Source: Zelonia costaricensis
Lineage: Eukaryota; Euglenozoa; Kinetoplastea; Trypanosomatida; Trypanosomatidae
Assembly (NCBI GenBank): GCA_030849075.1
Contig: JASAOO010003409.1
Span: 1 to 56,568 of the forward strand
Length of the DNA: 56,568 nt
Reading direction: 5' to 3'
Part shown: piece by piece, positions 27,293 through 38,622 of the stretch
Layout of the letters: each line of letters opens with the position of its first letter
How positions within the stretch are numbered: position 1 is the stretch's first letter
Program-made: the position numbers and the translations under genes
The notes under the pieces: generated by a model
Databases searched by the model: none
Told to the model about the DNA's origin: nothing
Seen by the model: the letters and a program-made list of their open reading frames with translations, nothing else

Positions 27293-30029
27293 TGCTGCAC
27301 CTAACACGAGTAACCAGCGTAAAAAAAAAAAGAGCAGCCAACAGACATACTCATACACGCATTCGAAAAGAAGAAGAAGCAAAGGACGCAGATCACTTTG
27401 GCCGCAACGGAAAGCAACGGTCTCGCAAGGTCCGAGTGAGCTGTGAGTGGCTTCGCAGCTCTGTGTTTGTGCGTGTCTGGCTACCCGCATTGCCGCCGGG
27501 CATGCTGGGAGCAAAGCACGTCGCTCTTCCGATGTTCCGAGATGAGCAGCGTTTCCAACACCATCTCTCTGTCTCCTGCCTCGCCTTTCTTGTTTGATTT
27601 CCGCCCCACCACATGCGCAGCTGTAGAGGTTGCAGACGTGCGTGCATACAGCTCGGCGCTTTTCGCGTCTTTCCGTGCCCTTCCCCCTCCCCCTCTATCC
27701 CTCCACACGTACTCAGAGCCACACCTCTCTCTCCTCCGCCGTCCTTGACCCACACCTCTCTAGAGTAACGAAAAGGAAATACTGTGGACTTCGAAAGCGC
27801 CTGCTCTCCCCCAAACTATCCCCCCTCCCTCTCTCTCCCCCCTCGCTAACAAGGACAGAACTCGCGAACAAGCTATCTGCCAGAAGAGGGCAAAAACAAA
27901 AGCGAGGCGAAACAGACGTAAAAGAGAACGTGTCAAGGCCGTGTGCGACGTCACCTCGTGCGTCGACAACAGCCAACCACTTTTTCTCTTTCTCGCCGCG
28001 CCAAGCCTTCTTCTTTTTCTGCGCTGGTGGAAAAGCTACCCGTCTCCGCTCCGCCACCTCTCGACCCTCCCTTGTGGCTTCATTGCTTCACTCCGCGGTG
28101 AAGGTGCACACGCTTGCGCAAAGAGCGTTGGACGCATACGCCCGCAAGCACGCGCGCGCTTCTCGTGGCGACGGTGAAAACTGTTTTCTTTTGTCGTCTT
28201 CGCTAGAACACCTTCTTGTTCTTCTCCTTCCTCAGACCCTCTTCGTGTAGCCCTCGCTCTGCGGTGCGGTGCTGCTCTCGTTGATCTCTCCTGTGGAGTA
28301 AAGGTTTTGTGTGCTTGTGTGTGCGTGTCGTTGGGCGTGTGCGAGTGTCGCCTCTCCACAGATAAAGAAAAAGACCTCGCTCGTTATTGTAGCTCAAGTG
28401 CACCTTTGTTTCGCCTCTTCGCATAGTCATACACCGCTACGCCCCTCCTTTTGCTCCTCGATTCCCCGCCCGCCCTCCGCGCGTGCCACGTCCCTCCACT
28501 TCTCGCCCTCCCCCCCCTCTCCCTACATTTCTCCTAAACCCACTTTTCATCCCCCCTCCCCCCGCCCTCCCGTGGCGGACGCGCGTGAAGTATTTGAGTA
28601 CTCGTGGTGGCTTCCCTTTGTAGGTGCCCACACGAATTGTGCTTCTCTTTCTCCTTCCCCGCGGACGCCCTTTGTTGTCGTTTGTCGTGCGCGCCTGTGC
28701 GCTTCCTCTTTGCCCCTCTCCGTGAGTTCGACCCCTTGTTTGGCCTCCCTCGTTGCACAACCGCTTTCTCCGCTTATTTATCAGGCGCTCAGCCCGTGCG
28801 CCGCTCGTTTCACTCGTGTCGCACGCTCGCGACTTGTTTTGCCCGCTCTTCGCCGCGGCTATCCGAAAGTCCCCCCCCCTCTCCTCTCCCTGTCCGCCGT
28901 CGCACGCAAAGAAAACAGCAAAGGGGACGATCCCTCACAAGCACACACGCACGCACACAAACAAACACAGCCACGCGAGGCGCTGCACGGTGGCGTGTTG
29001 TCTGCAGCTTTTTTTTTGTTTGCCTCTCCCGCACTTTCCCTTCACCCGCCGATTGGCACCGAATCGCTTCAACTTCTCCCTCTTCTGCACTTTCCTTCTT
29101 TGGCGCTTTTCCCCCTTTTTTTTTGGTTGTCTCGGCTTGCGCGTGTTGACGTGCTTTTGCGTGCTTTGTTTTGTCCCTGTCCTGCTCCGTACGTTTTCTC
29201 TCTTTCTCTCCCCTTTCCACCCTCTACGTCTCCTCGCCCCTTGCCTTGGCGATCCCCTCCGCCTTTTCCGCTCCGGCGCGTGTGTTTCTCACCTGGGCGT
29301 CTACTTAGGGTGTGCGGTGTATCTGAACCTCTGCTCGTTTCAAAAAAGAAAAAAAAGAAAAACGACAACAATATTGCCTGCCTGCTTTCTTCTCATTGCT
29401 GCGTAGCTTCTGCGCTTTTTTTTATGTGACTGTTTTGCGCGTCTTGTCCGTTTTGCTCTCCATCGCGTTCTCTGTCTTGGTGTTCTTCTTTTCTGCTTGT
29501 TTGACGGCTCTCAAGCTGTGTCCACTGGGATTATCTCGACTCGGAAACAGATCCTGCGAAGAAGGTACGAAGGAGACCGTTGACTGTGGCTTGCTGGTGA
29601 CGCCGTCGTCGTTCCTCGGTAACTCACGTGCCCGTGACTCTGTGTGCCCGTGCCAACCCCAGTGCGTTTGTGAATCTTCGGCAACTCCGCCGTCACTGCT
29701 CGTCTTTCCGTTGTGTTGATTGCTCTCTCTCTCACCTGAAGCTGCGTCCCGTGGCCCCGCTGACCACACAGCTTCCTTTCCACTGTCCTCTTTCTCTTTT
29801 TTTTTTGAGCCGATCTGTGTACGGCTACGGTGTTGCTGCGTTTTTCTTTTGAGTAACCAGCTGCGACTCTATTCTTGTCCGTGGCGTGCGCCTTTAGTGT
29901 AGGTGCATCACGACGCCTCGCCGGCGGCATTTTTCTTCGCTTTTCTGATCTTCACCGCCGTGTCTGCGTGCTTCTGCCCGTCGTCTTAACACCTGCTACA
30001 CGGCGCACAGCAGCGCACGCGACACGGAA
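27293..30029 (+). other. 2.7-kb C/T-rich intergenic region
   Basis: No gene supported. A short A-rich run (about 27320-27331) follows the upstream stop. The rest is dominated by C/T tracts with alternating short A-rich patches. A 372-codon frame at 28311-29429 and others translate to Ser/Pro/Leu/Phe-rich sequence without any domain and are treated as noise. The likely acceptor for the kinase is GCACAG, AG at 30009-30010, after pyrimidine-rich sequence at about 29940-29990. Confidence 0.45.
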
Positions 30030-32702
30030 ATGGCGTCTGGCAAGGTGATTGGGGATGCGGTGCAGTACCGCCTCCACACCCCTATTGCTAGCGGTGCCTT
30101 CAGCACCGTGTACCGCTGCACCGAGCTCGCGTCTGGCCGGACGTACGCGATGAAGGTGGTGGACAAGAAGGTGGCGCAGCGCAACAGGATGACAGAGGCC
30201 CTCATACGCGAAGTGAACGCGCTCGAGATTGCAGGAAGCTCGCCGTACGTGACAGGCCTGGTAGACAAGATGGTGTCGAAGCACAACTACTACCTCGTCA
30301 TGGACCTCGCCGAGGGCGGCACGCTGCTCGACCTCATTCGGGAGCAGCGCCAGGAGCTGAGGGTGCTCCAGGCCTCACTGTCCAGCGGCCGCTCGCTCGC
30401 CGAGTCGCTGCAGTCGTCTGCAATGCCGCTCATGCAGTACGACCGAGTACAGCACTACTTCAAGCAGCTCCTGCTCGCCCTCTCTACCCTGCACGACCGC
30501 AACGTCGTGCACCGCGACGTGAAGCCGGAGAACATCCTGCTCAACAAGCGACGCACGCGGCTCGTGCTCTCCGATTTCGGCTTCGCGTGCCACTGCCTGC
30601 CTGGCGTGGAGCTCCATCGCGCCTGTGGTACGCTCAGGTACTGCGCACCGGAGCTGCTGCGCGAGTACCCGGCCTATGACGGGCGCAAGGTGGACGTGTG
30701 GGCGGCCGGTGTGACCCTGTATGTGATGCTCTTTGGCGGCTTCCCGTACCGCTGCACGCGGTCCGACCCCGACGCGTTGCTGGAGGTGATGGAAACGACC
30801 GACTACCGCCTCCCTCGCCCCATTCCGCCGCCGATTGAGGACATGCTGCGGCACATGCTGTGCATGGACGCGGCGCAGCGGTGGTCTGTGAAGCAGCTGC
30901 TGTTGCACCCCTGGATGGCGGCCGGTCCGGAGCTGCGCACCCCCTCAGTGCGCTCCACCTCCGCCTATGGACACCCGCCGTGCTCGATGGCCACCCCATC
31001 CGGCGGCCCGCTGGCGTCGCCCACCTCACCGAACTCGCCGAACGCGTTTGAGAGCGTGACGGAGCTGCTGTCGGAGGACTGCCCGCCGGTGGACGTGCTG
31101 CCGTCGGACGAGGACAACGTCGACGACGGCTTCTATCAGAGCAGCGAGGTCGAGCGCTTGAATAGCAGCGTGAATAGCGACCCCAACCACAGCACCACCT
31201 CCACGCAGGCGCAGCAACGCTCTTTGACTGGCATCCCCCACGCGTACCACCGCGAGGTGCTCTCGCTGCCCGTGTCGACGCCGGGCTCGCCGGTGCGGCT
31301 CGCTGGCAGTGCCGCTGGCGCCGCCACGAACACCGCTGTGTCGGCCTTCTCGCGCATGTCGACAAAGCAGGAGATTTTGCAGCACGGCACCGTCTCCACC
31401 TCCATGACCTCCATCGAGAGCTCGCTCGCCACGGACGACGAGGGTCGCGCCCTGGACGACGACTACGTCGAGGAAGAGGAGGAGACGGACAACGAGACGC
31501 ACTATTGGGATGAGGTGCGTGAAGGGGGGGCTGCCGGCGCGCACGACGGCGGCCGACGAGGCGCCTCGCTCAGCAGCAGCCTTTCGACCGGCGCCATGTG
31601 CACGGCGGAGCGGCCGGTGGGTGGCCTCGTGCGTCGCTACGCGTACGGGTTGTGGCTGACGGCCCACATGGCGGCCCACCTCGCCGCCTTCATTGTGGTG
31701 TGCGTCGTGGCTGTGGCGCTGCGCGTGCTCGCGAACCGCGACATCATCGACCTGCCGCTGCCGGAGAGTTTGAGGGACTACATCGCTTTTCTGCTTGCCA
31801 CGCCGCTCTGCCGCCCGCACTCGCACCTCGCCGGCACATCGGCTGCTGCTGTGTCTGCGTCCCATTCGACGGCGTACGACTCGGCCACAGCGCCGTCCTC
31901 CACCTCCCTGCACCCCCTCCCCTCCTCTCCGCGCACGGCGGAGCAGCTCGAGGCATCGCTCACCGGCGCCGCCGTGCGCCCGGCGTCTGCACAGCTGCCC
32001 GAGCCCATACCGCTGCCGGGGTCCGGCCTGCGTCACTACGTGCGCACCGCGGATCAGCTCTTGCGCGACTCCTTCGTGGGCACCGTGGTCATGTCGCACA
32101 ACGCCTCCCTGGCGGACCTCGTGCACCGCCGTGGGACGGGCACCCCGCGTCCGGGCGAGTCGGCGTCGACGCTACCCTCGCTCACCTCCTCCCCATGTGC
32201 CCCGAGCCTGGCGACTGTGGCCCCCGCGAAGCCGTCGCGCAGCCGCCGCCACGCACGGGAGAGGGACGAGGCCGCGGAGTCGAGCGTGGAGAAGCGGCGC
32301 GGCAGCACGGCGTCGCCTGCCGTCAGCGCGGACGAGAGCGGCGAGCGGACGCGCGATTCGTCGCTGCGCAAGGAGCCGTCGCCGCGCCGCAGCGGGCACG
32401 CCGCGCGGCCGCCGCTCATCGCCCTTGTCCACTCCGCCGTGCCCGATGTGACGGCATCGTCTTCTCCTTCGGCGGCGGCAGTGGAGGTGGCCAAGACTCC
32501 AATGAAGAGCGCCGGGCAGCCGGTGGACTCGCAGGAGGGCGCGACGGACGACACGGGGAGCGGCGACAGCGCGCTGGAGAAGTCGACGCAGTCTTCGCCC
32601 CAGCACAACTGGATGTTCTCGCCGATCGTGCCGATGCCGACGACGGTGAAAGGGCCGCAGCGCGGCATGGAGGACTTTCCCGCGTCTGCTGGAAAGTCGT
32701 GA
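30030..32702 (+). CDS. Membrane-anchored Ser/Thr protein kinase, CAMK/SNF1-related
   Basis: 890 residues. Kinase domain at residues 12-295. The Gly-rich loop is IASGAFSTVY, with Ala in place of the first Gly. AMK gives ATP-binding Lys42; REV gives the helix C Glu61; HRDVKPEN has catalytic Asp163; DFG is at 182-184; a CAPELL motif follows. DGRKVDVWAAGVTLYVML is typical of the CAMK/SNF1-SnRK group. An insertion of about 35 residues (108-142) interrupts the helix D region. The C-terminal 595 residues are mostly low-complexity and Ser/Pro-rich, with one strongly hydrophobic segment (about 540-567), a probable single transmembrane helix that would leave the kinase on one side and a ~320-residue tail on the other. 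No known regulatory domain is recognised. The start follows the acceptor at 30009-30010. Confidence 0.9.
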   Translation: MASGKVIGDAVQYRLHTPIASGAFSTVYRCTELASGRTYAMKVVDKKVAQRNRMTEALIREVNALEIAGSSPYVTGLVDKMVSKHNYYLVMDLAEGGTLLDLIREQRQELRVLQASLSSGRSLAESLQSSAMPLMQYDRVQHYFKQLLLALSTLHDRNVVHRDVKPENILLNKRRTRLVLSDFGFACHCLPGVELHRACGTLRYCAPELLREYPAYDGRKVDVWAAGVTLYVMLFGGFPYRCTRSDPDALLEVMETTDYRLPRPIPPPIEDMLRHMLCMDAAQRWSVKQLLLHPWMAAGPELRTPSVRSTSAYGHPPCSMATPSGGPLASPTSPNSPNAFESVTELLSEDCPPVDVLPSDEDNVDDGFYQSSEVERLNSSVNSDPNHSTTSTQAQQRSLTGIPHAYHREVLSLPVSTPGSPVRLAGSAAGAATNTAVSAFSRMSTKQEILQHGTVSTSMTSIESSLATDDEGRALDDDYVEEEEETDNETHYWDEVREGGAAGAHDGGRRGASLSSSLSTGAMCTAERPVGGLVRRYAYGLWLTAHMAAHLAAFIVVCVVAVALRVLANRDIIDLPLPESLRDYIAFLLATPLCRPHSHLAGTSAAAVSASHSTAYDSATAPSSTSLHPLPSSPRTAEQLEASLTGAAVRPASAQLPEPIPLPGSGLRHYVRTADQLLRDSFVGTVVMSHNASLADLVHRRGTGTPRPGESASTLPSLTSSPCAPSLATVAPAKPSRSRRHARERDEAAESSVEKRRGSTASPAVSADESGERTRDSSLRKEPSPRRSGHAARPPLIALVHSAVPDVTASSSPSAAAVEVAKTPMKSAGQPVDSQEGATDDTGSGDSALEKSTQSSPQHNWMFSPIVPMPTTVKGPQRGMEDFPASAGKS

Positions 32703-34167
32703 AATCGACGCGAGGGCGGCCGCGGCAGTGGCGGGACCCCAGAAGCGAGTTGAGTGGGTAGGCGCCATCACTTCGCAAGATTATCTTCTTAGTGTTTCCT
32801 TATGTGCGTAGCAACGTCGTGCCCCTCAACGAGCATGTCTTCAAGTCCGCCTGCTGTTGACCGTCCGCTTCTCCACACGAGGCGTCCTGGGCCTGCGTCG
32901 CCGTTTCTTGGATCAAGAAGGCCGATGCCAGGCAGGCAGACCTTTAACGTCTCTCTCTTTTTTTTTTTTATTTTAGCAATGCGAGTGGTGAGTTTACTCG
33001 AAGGGAAGTCGCTTCTCACAGTGCCGTATTCAACGTCTTGTGACCTCCTCTCTGCTTTCCGCGGCTTTTTTTTCCTCTTCATCGCTGTGCTCGGTTTCTG
33101 TTTTGAGTTGTCGCCCCTTCGACGACCCTTTCGTATTCTCTTCTTTGGTACCACTCTCTTGGCCACTTCTCTCCTCTCACACACGCCTCCATCTTCTCTG
33201 CCATTTCGCTCTTTTTATTTTTGCTTGTGTTTGCTGTCGACCGCCCTGCTGTGCGCGGCACTTTTGTGTTTGCGCGTGATGGCCTGCTTCAACCGCTCTC
33301 CTCCCCCCTCTCCCCATTTTCCTCGTCACGCCTGACCTTTTCTCGAACGCGCACCACTGACATCTTCCTCTCTGCGTCTTCGTCATTTGTGCTCCTTGGC
33401 ATTATTGGGTGCTCTGATTCTTCTTTCTTTTTTTCCGCGTGTGCGCTTGCGTTTGTGCGTGTCTCTTACGCCTTTGCTGAAGCAGTGATACAAGTCTGCG
33501 CTGGCTCTCTTTTCGTTTGTGTTTCTCGCCTCCATCATGTTGATCGGTTGTTGCCGTTCTTTTCCGTTTCGATTCTTGCACTTCACCCTTTTTTCTCTCT
33601 CTCGCGGGTGTGTGCAAGTGTGCGTGTTTTGCGGCCGTATCGTTGCGCGCGTGTGCGTGTGTGTGTCAAGGGTCGCCCCCGTCTTGTTGCAGTGACGGCG
33701 AAGATGACAGAAGAAAAGGAAGGGACCCGCCTTAGTGTCACAGTATTGTGCGCCTGCGCTTTCCAACGGGTGCGGAGCACCCTGCGGTCGACACGCAAAT
33801 AGGAAACAAGGACAGCACGACAGTGGGTTTTGCGGCCTGTCAGTGACTCTGCTTGCTTGACTCTCACCCTTGTCCACCCGAGCTCTTTGCCGTTGTGCCC
33901 CACGATAAGGTGCTGCGCTGCCTCTCATCACATCACACGCCGATTTCTCTTTGTTACGCTCCGCACATTTGACTTCCTCCCGTTTCTCCCTGTACCCGTC
34001 GTGTCTCTGCGTGCTTTTCGTTTTTCTTTTTCCCCCCTTCCCTTCTGTGCTGTGTACGCGTGCATTGCGTGCATTTCTTCCTCTGCTTGTGTTGGTAGTC
34101 TCTTTTTTTTTTGTTTTCTTCAGTCTTTTGTCTCCGTGCGCGCATATATCTCCCCTACGCCATCCCA

Positions 34168-34278
34168 CCCTTGAAGGGTTGTGTTTCTCGTTTCTTCTTG
34201 TTTTCCCCCCTCCCCTCCCCGCNCCCTTGAGGGGTTGTGTTTCTCGTCTCTTCTTGTTTTTCCCCCTCCCCTCCCCTC
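34168..34278. repeat. Imperfect direct repeat (about 55 nt x 2) flanking an ambiguous base
   Basis: Copies 34168-34222 and 34224-34278 both run CCCTTGA.GGGTTGTGTTT and continue CTCGT.T..TTCTTG into a C/T tract, with a few mismatches. They sit either side of a single N at 34223. Either a real short tandem repeat or an assembly join at a collapsed repeat. Confidence 0.85.
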
Positions 34279-37024
34279 CGCTTCTCTCTCGCTCCCCACC
34301 TCCCAGCCGCGGCGGTCGCAGTCGCGAGCTCCCGCACTCCCGCACCTCGCATCGTCTCTTTTCCTGGCCCCCCCCTCTCCCTCTCTCGCAGATGCCTTGC
34401 TCATGTCTTACGTCTGCCTTGTCCTCCTGTTCGCCGTCGAGCCCTGTTCCCGCCCCGGCGCTCACCTTTCCCCACCTTTCCCCTCTCTCCACCCCCCATT
34501 TCAGGTCAGTGCTTCAAACGTGTCCCCTCCTGTCTTCTTCGACTCTCTCTCTCTTTCACACACAAACACAATGTGCAGCACCGGTTCCGCTGCCAGTCTT
34601 GCTTGTGCGCCTCTGTGTCTCTATCTGCGTATGTGTGTGTGTGTGTTTCCCGCACGCTCTTGGCGTCATCTTTCCTCCCATGCTTGTGCTTCTCCTTGAG
34701 TGTGTGTGTGTATGTGTGTGTGCATATGTGCGTGAGTGGGTCTATCTCGAAAACCTAGTTTTTCTTTCGTTTCTCCACCACGCTGTCGGCCACAACGGGT
34801 TCTAACGCGCGCATGCAATGCCTCTTCGGGTCTGTGCTGCCGCCCTTGCCATGTTCCTTTTTTTTTTTACCGCGTGGCCGTGCGTGCTGTTACCGTACGT
34901 CCTTCTCTCGCTCTGCTCTTCTGGCCTCTTCCATGGGGTACGCTATGCTGCAGCGGTGCATGGCGGGGCCGGTGTTGATGGCGGCGCGTATCCTGCAGAC
35001 CCCCTTTCTCTCTCTCTTCCTCGCTTCACCAGTGAGGCACGTGCCCGTCATCCCGCCGCCTCCCCCCTCGCCGCCCCCCTCACCTTCACCGCGCCCGCCT
35101 GCTTCCTTTTTCAGGAGGTTCGATCGACCCCGTTGCACACGCGACCCACACTCGCGGGTAGGTGTGCGTGTCTGTGCGAGCATACACGTGTGTACCTGCG
35201 TGGCAGCGTGGAGGCGTGTGTCTGCCGCCTTTGTATTCGCCCCCCCCCCCTCTTCCCTCCCAGAGGTTGCTGTGCAGCAGCGAGACCTTCACCGGCACGT
35301 CTTTGCGTGCCCTTGTCGCTGCTTTGTTTTGTTTTGTTTGTTCTCCTTTTTTTTTTTCTGCGTCGGGTGTATCTTTCGGTATCGTAGCGTAGGAGTCGTC
35401 ACGAAGGCGGTGGAAGCGACAAGGGTAGGAGAGTTCCGTGCCCACGGCGCATCGCTCGATGCTTGGGTGACATACCGGCGACAGGGCAGACTTTGCCTGC
35501 TCTTTCTGCTTCATCTCTCCCACTGTTTCTCCTCCCCCGCTCTGTGTGTGTCTGAGGTGTCAAACAGCGAGGCGGAGGGGCCGAAGCGGGAACGTGCTCG
35601 TACGTGCCGCCGCGCCGCGCCTGACCCACCGCCCCCCTCGACTGTATTTAAAAAGTTGGCCGCTCGGATGTCTTGCGTGTACCCCATTTCAACTCGATCT
35701 TGTCCACACTTCCACAGCAGCCTTCTTTTATTTTTTTGGCATTGCCCCCTCCCCTCCCCTTTCCCCGGGCAACACTCTTGTTTTTCTCTCTGCCCACGTG
35801 CATCGACATAGGCACACGCGTGAACAATCGAATCAGCACTACCCCCCCCCCCCCCGCACATCTTCTCTTCCCTACCCCGTGTTGCTCTTGTGCGCGCGCA
35901 TTCGGTCCAGTGACCCAGCGCACCGCGGGGGCGTACCACGTGCCCCTTCCCCCCTCTCTTTCCCCGCCCCCTTTATGTCGTTCTTATGCACCCAGCATTT
36001 CAGCATCGCGCTTTGATTCGTTTCTCGTTGTCCCTCCTCGCCCCCCCGGCGACTTCTCCTTTCTTCTTCTCGCCGCATGTTCATGTGTGTGTTTGTGCCC
36101 ACTCTCACTCTCGCTCCCTCTCTCGCTCTCTCACCATTCTGCAACCTGTGTACCAGGTGGCGCATTATGGAATTGAAAACAACAACACCAAAAAAAAAAA
36201 AACGAAGCTCGGAAGCGTCTCCTCTTCCCCATCCCCATTTTACCTCCTCTCGATCTGTGTCCCTTCGCACTGAACGCTTCCGCACACACCTCCTTCGCAC
36301 GCCTCCCTGCTCCACTCTCATGTTGAGCTTTGTTGAAGGATACGCGAGACAGAGGCAGCAGCTCGGGGGAGAGGGCGGAGGAGGAGGGCGCCGCGGAGAT
36401 TGTCGCTCGCAGCGGGACACGCGGCTCTCCTCACTTGTACCTCTTACGACCTTACTTGGAGCTTCTCCTTCCGCTCCCTTCTTCTTTTTTTGTTGGTGCT
36501 CCCCCCCTTCCCCCCCTCCACGGGCTCCCGCGCCGTCTTTTCACGAAGATGCCGTCATTTTTTTTTGTCCCCCCTTTCTTCTTCGTCCTTTGTGCGGCCC
36601 TGGTCACCGGCGCTTCTGAGCTGCGCTGTTCCTCCGTTCCATATTATCTGAGATTGTGTGAGAGAGCATGCGTGCCTTCTCACCCCCTTGCCGCTCTTGT
36701 ACACGCGAGAAGAGGTTGCTTTTAGAAGTGGGGCGTTAGTGCTGTTGTTACTGCTGCGGGCGCTGCCGTGGCGCATGATGTATGTCCGCCGTTTTGTTTG
36801 CTTTCTGTTCTTTCCCCCCCTCCAACACCCGCGGACGCGTATATATGGGCGTCTGACCGAGTGCCAATCCACGTGAAGCTGCGCCGCTCTTCTTCTCTGC
36901 CCGAATCAAGTGTTGCTTGCCTCGGACCACATAAAACACTGAGGATCGAACGCAGTTACGCACACCGTGTTCAAAGCACGGAGCCCCGCTGCTACGCTTG
37001 CGCGGCGGCTTTTCGCAGGCACTC

Positions 37025-37052
37025 TCACACACACACACACACACACACACAC
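37025..37052. repeat. (CA)n microsatellite
   Basis: About 14 CA dinucleotides in the spacer upstream of the first two-TM gene; the longest such tract seen in the window. Confidence 0.9.
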
Positions 37053-37944
37053 CTGCAGAACAAAGGAGGCAGCGCGCTAAAGCGGGAGCGCGGTGGCGGT
37101 GGTCGCGGTCGGCTCGGCACGTGAATAACATGCCGGTATGCCACCTCTGAGAGGAACGAAGGGTACCCCTCATTCCTCTTGTTTACCATCTTCTGCGCGA
37201 CACCGATGAGCCTCCACGTGCCACCCTGCCCGCAGCGCAGCTCCAACGCCGGTAAACCTCCGCTCTGCTATGTTCCTTCTGTGGGTTTTCTCTGCAACAC
37301 ACACGTCTTAACCGTTCTGAGTGAGTTATCGACCCTCCTGAAGCACACGTATAAGGAAAATAGAGCAGGTGCTCGTGGCTGGTGGAGGACGACGCACGCG
37401 CATGCGCCTCCCACTCGAAGCACGCCACGCACGTTGTCGGCTCGCACTCTCTCGCGTGATGCAGGCATGCGTAATCCCTCCTTCCACCAGGTTTCGTGGG
37501 TGCTACTGACGGTTGTGCAGCCGCCTATGGGACTGGGCGTTGCAAGCGCGTCTCTCCACCGCGCACCCCGCTCTTGCGCGGCCGTGGGCTTGCATAGATG
37601 ATCACAGGGAGAAACGCCAGACATGGAGCACCGCCGCGCATGCGAGCGTCACGCTATGCACACTAGTGTGACAGCAACACCTCTTTTCTCTTTCCCTCCG
37701 CCCCCTTGCCATCGACATCACACACCAACACGCACACTCTCGCATCTACTCACGCAGAGGAACCACGAAGACACAGTTTCAACCACCGCACCGCTCACCT
37801 CATCTATCCTCTGCTCCACTTGCTCACCCACGCTGCCGCTTGCGCCTTCGCCGTCCTCACGACGCCCCACATCTGTACTCTCCTTCACCTCCACCCTCGC
37901 AATCCCCACTCCCCACTCCCTCGCCCCCTCTCCTTCCCGCGCTG

Positions 37945-38622
37945 ATGCACGCCGCCCGATCCCCGGTCGAGGACACGCCGCTCTCCTCCCCTGTGGAGAC
38001 GGCGCTGGTGCTCTCCGCGTCCCTAACGCCACCGCCCACGAGCCCAGCCCCGTTCTCGGAAACGCCGGCAGGGGCCGCGAATGAGGCGTCGCCAGACTCC
38101 AACCGGAAGTCCACGGCCCCCTTCGACAGCTCAGCCGCCTCGCTGCCCTACGCACGCGAGGATGGCGGCGCTGCGAGCGGCTCGTGGTTGCCGCTGGACG
38201 TGCGCGTGCGGCCGTGGCTCTTCGCGGTGACATACTGGACCGGGCTGGCGGTCGTGTACGCCTTCATGGCGTACCTGGTCGCCTTCTCGCCGACCTGGCG
38301 CGGTCCGGTGCTTGTCTGGGCTGTGCTCGTGCCGACTGTGGTGGGGACGGCGTGGCGGCTGCTGCCGTCGGAGCGGTGCTTGATCGAGCGCACGAGCGAC
38401 GAGGTGCTGTACCTCCGCTGCGGCGGCCTCTTCTTGCTGGCGGACACCGAAACGGCGAACCGCGACACGGACGTGGACGGCCACCACGAGCTGCAGCACG
38501 TGGACGAAGAGCAGCGCCGCGAGTCGGCTGCGGCCGCAGCGGCGCAGGGGCTGCGGCTCGAGTGGGACGAGCCAAGCGACGCGGAGCGCACGAGTTCGGG
38601 CACGGCTGCGGCGCACCTGTGA
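37945..38622 (+). CDS. Two-TM membrane protein A (paralogue of the next gene)
   Basis: 225 residues; no family recognised. The N-terminal ~80 residues are Ser/Thr/Pro/Ala-rich and probably disordered. Two hydrophobic helices lie at about 91-115 and 120-137, with a short PTWRG turn, forming a hairpin. They end in AWRLLPSER (136-144), followed by a strand-like DEVLYLRCGGLFLLAD and an acidic, Ala-rich C-terminus. The stretch 97-144 aligns without gaps to residues 13-60 of the protein encoded at 39477-39836, sharing LAVV, a Pro and an Arg in the turn, and AWRxLPSER. Both termini may face the same side of the membrane. ATG 37945 is the first in-frame ATG. Function unknown. Confidence 0.75.
   Translation: MHAARSPVEDTPLSSPVETALVLSASLTPPPTSPAPFSETPAGAANEASPDSNRKSTAPFDSSAASLPYAREDGGAASGSWLPLDVRVRPWLFAVTYWTGLAVVYAFMAYLVAFSPTWRGPVLVWAVLVPTVVGTAWRLLPSERCLIERTSDEVLYLRCGGLFLLADTETANRDTDVDGHHELQHVDEEQRRESAAAAAAQGLRLEWDEPSDAERTSSGTAAAHL

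Larger units (their letters stand above)
32703..37944 (+). other. 5.2-kb gene-poor C/T-rich region
   Basis: No gene supported over 5.2 kb. It contains many T and C tracts, including 14 C at 35842-35855, GT-rich patches around 34620-34740, an A run near 36189-36202, an ambiguous base at 34223 flanked by direct repeats, and (CA)n at about 37025-37052. Frames of up to 369 codons occur on both strands but alternate, lack domains and follow base composition. The acceptor for the next gene is probably near 37756-37772, after which the leader has no ATG up to 37945. Confidence 0.45.

Noticed and set aside
28311..29429. 372-codon + frame in the spacer before the kinase
   Set aside because: Pro/Ser/Leu/Phe low-complexity translation of C/T-rich DNA, no domain, no ATG in good context.
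33383..34492. 369-codon minus-strand frame crossing the ambiguous base
   Set aside because: Arg/Lys/Glu/Gly low-complexity translation of the complement of C/T-rich DNA and reads through an N.
35112..35135. GGTTCGATCGA, another B-box-like string
   Set aside because: No pairing T stem and no upstream A box at tRNA spacing.
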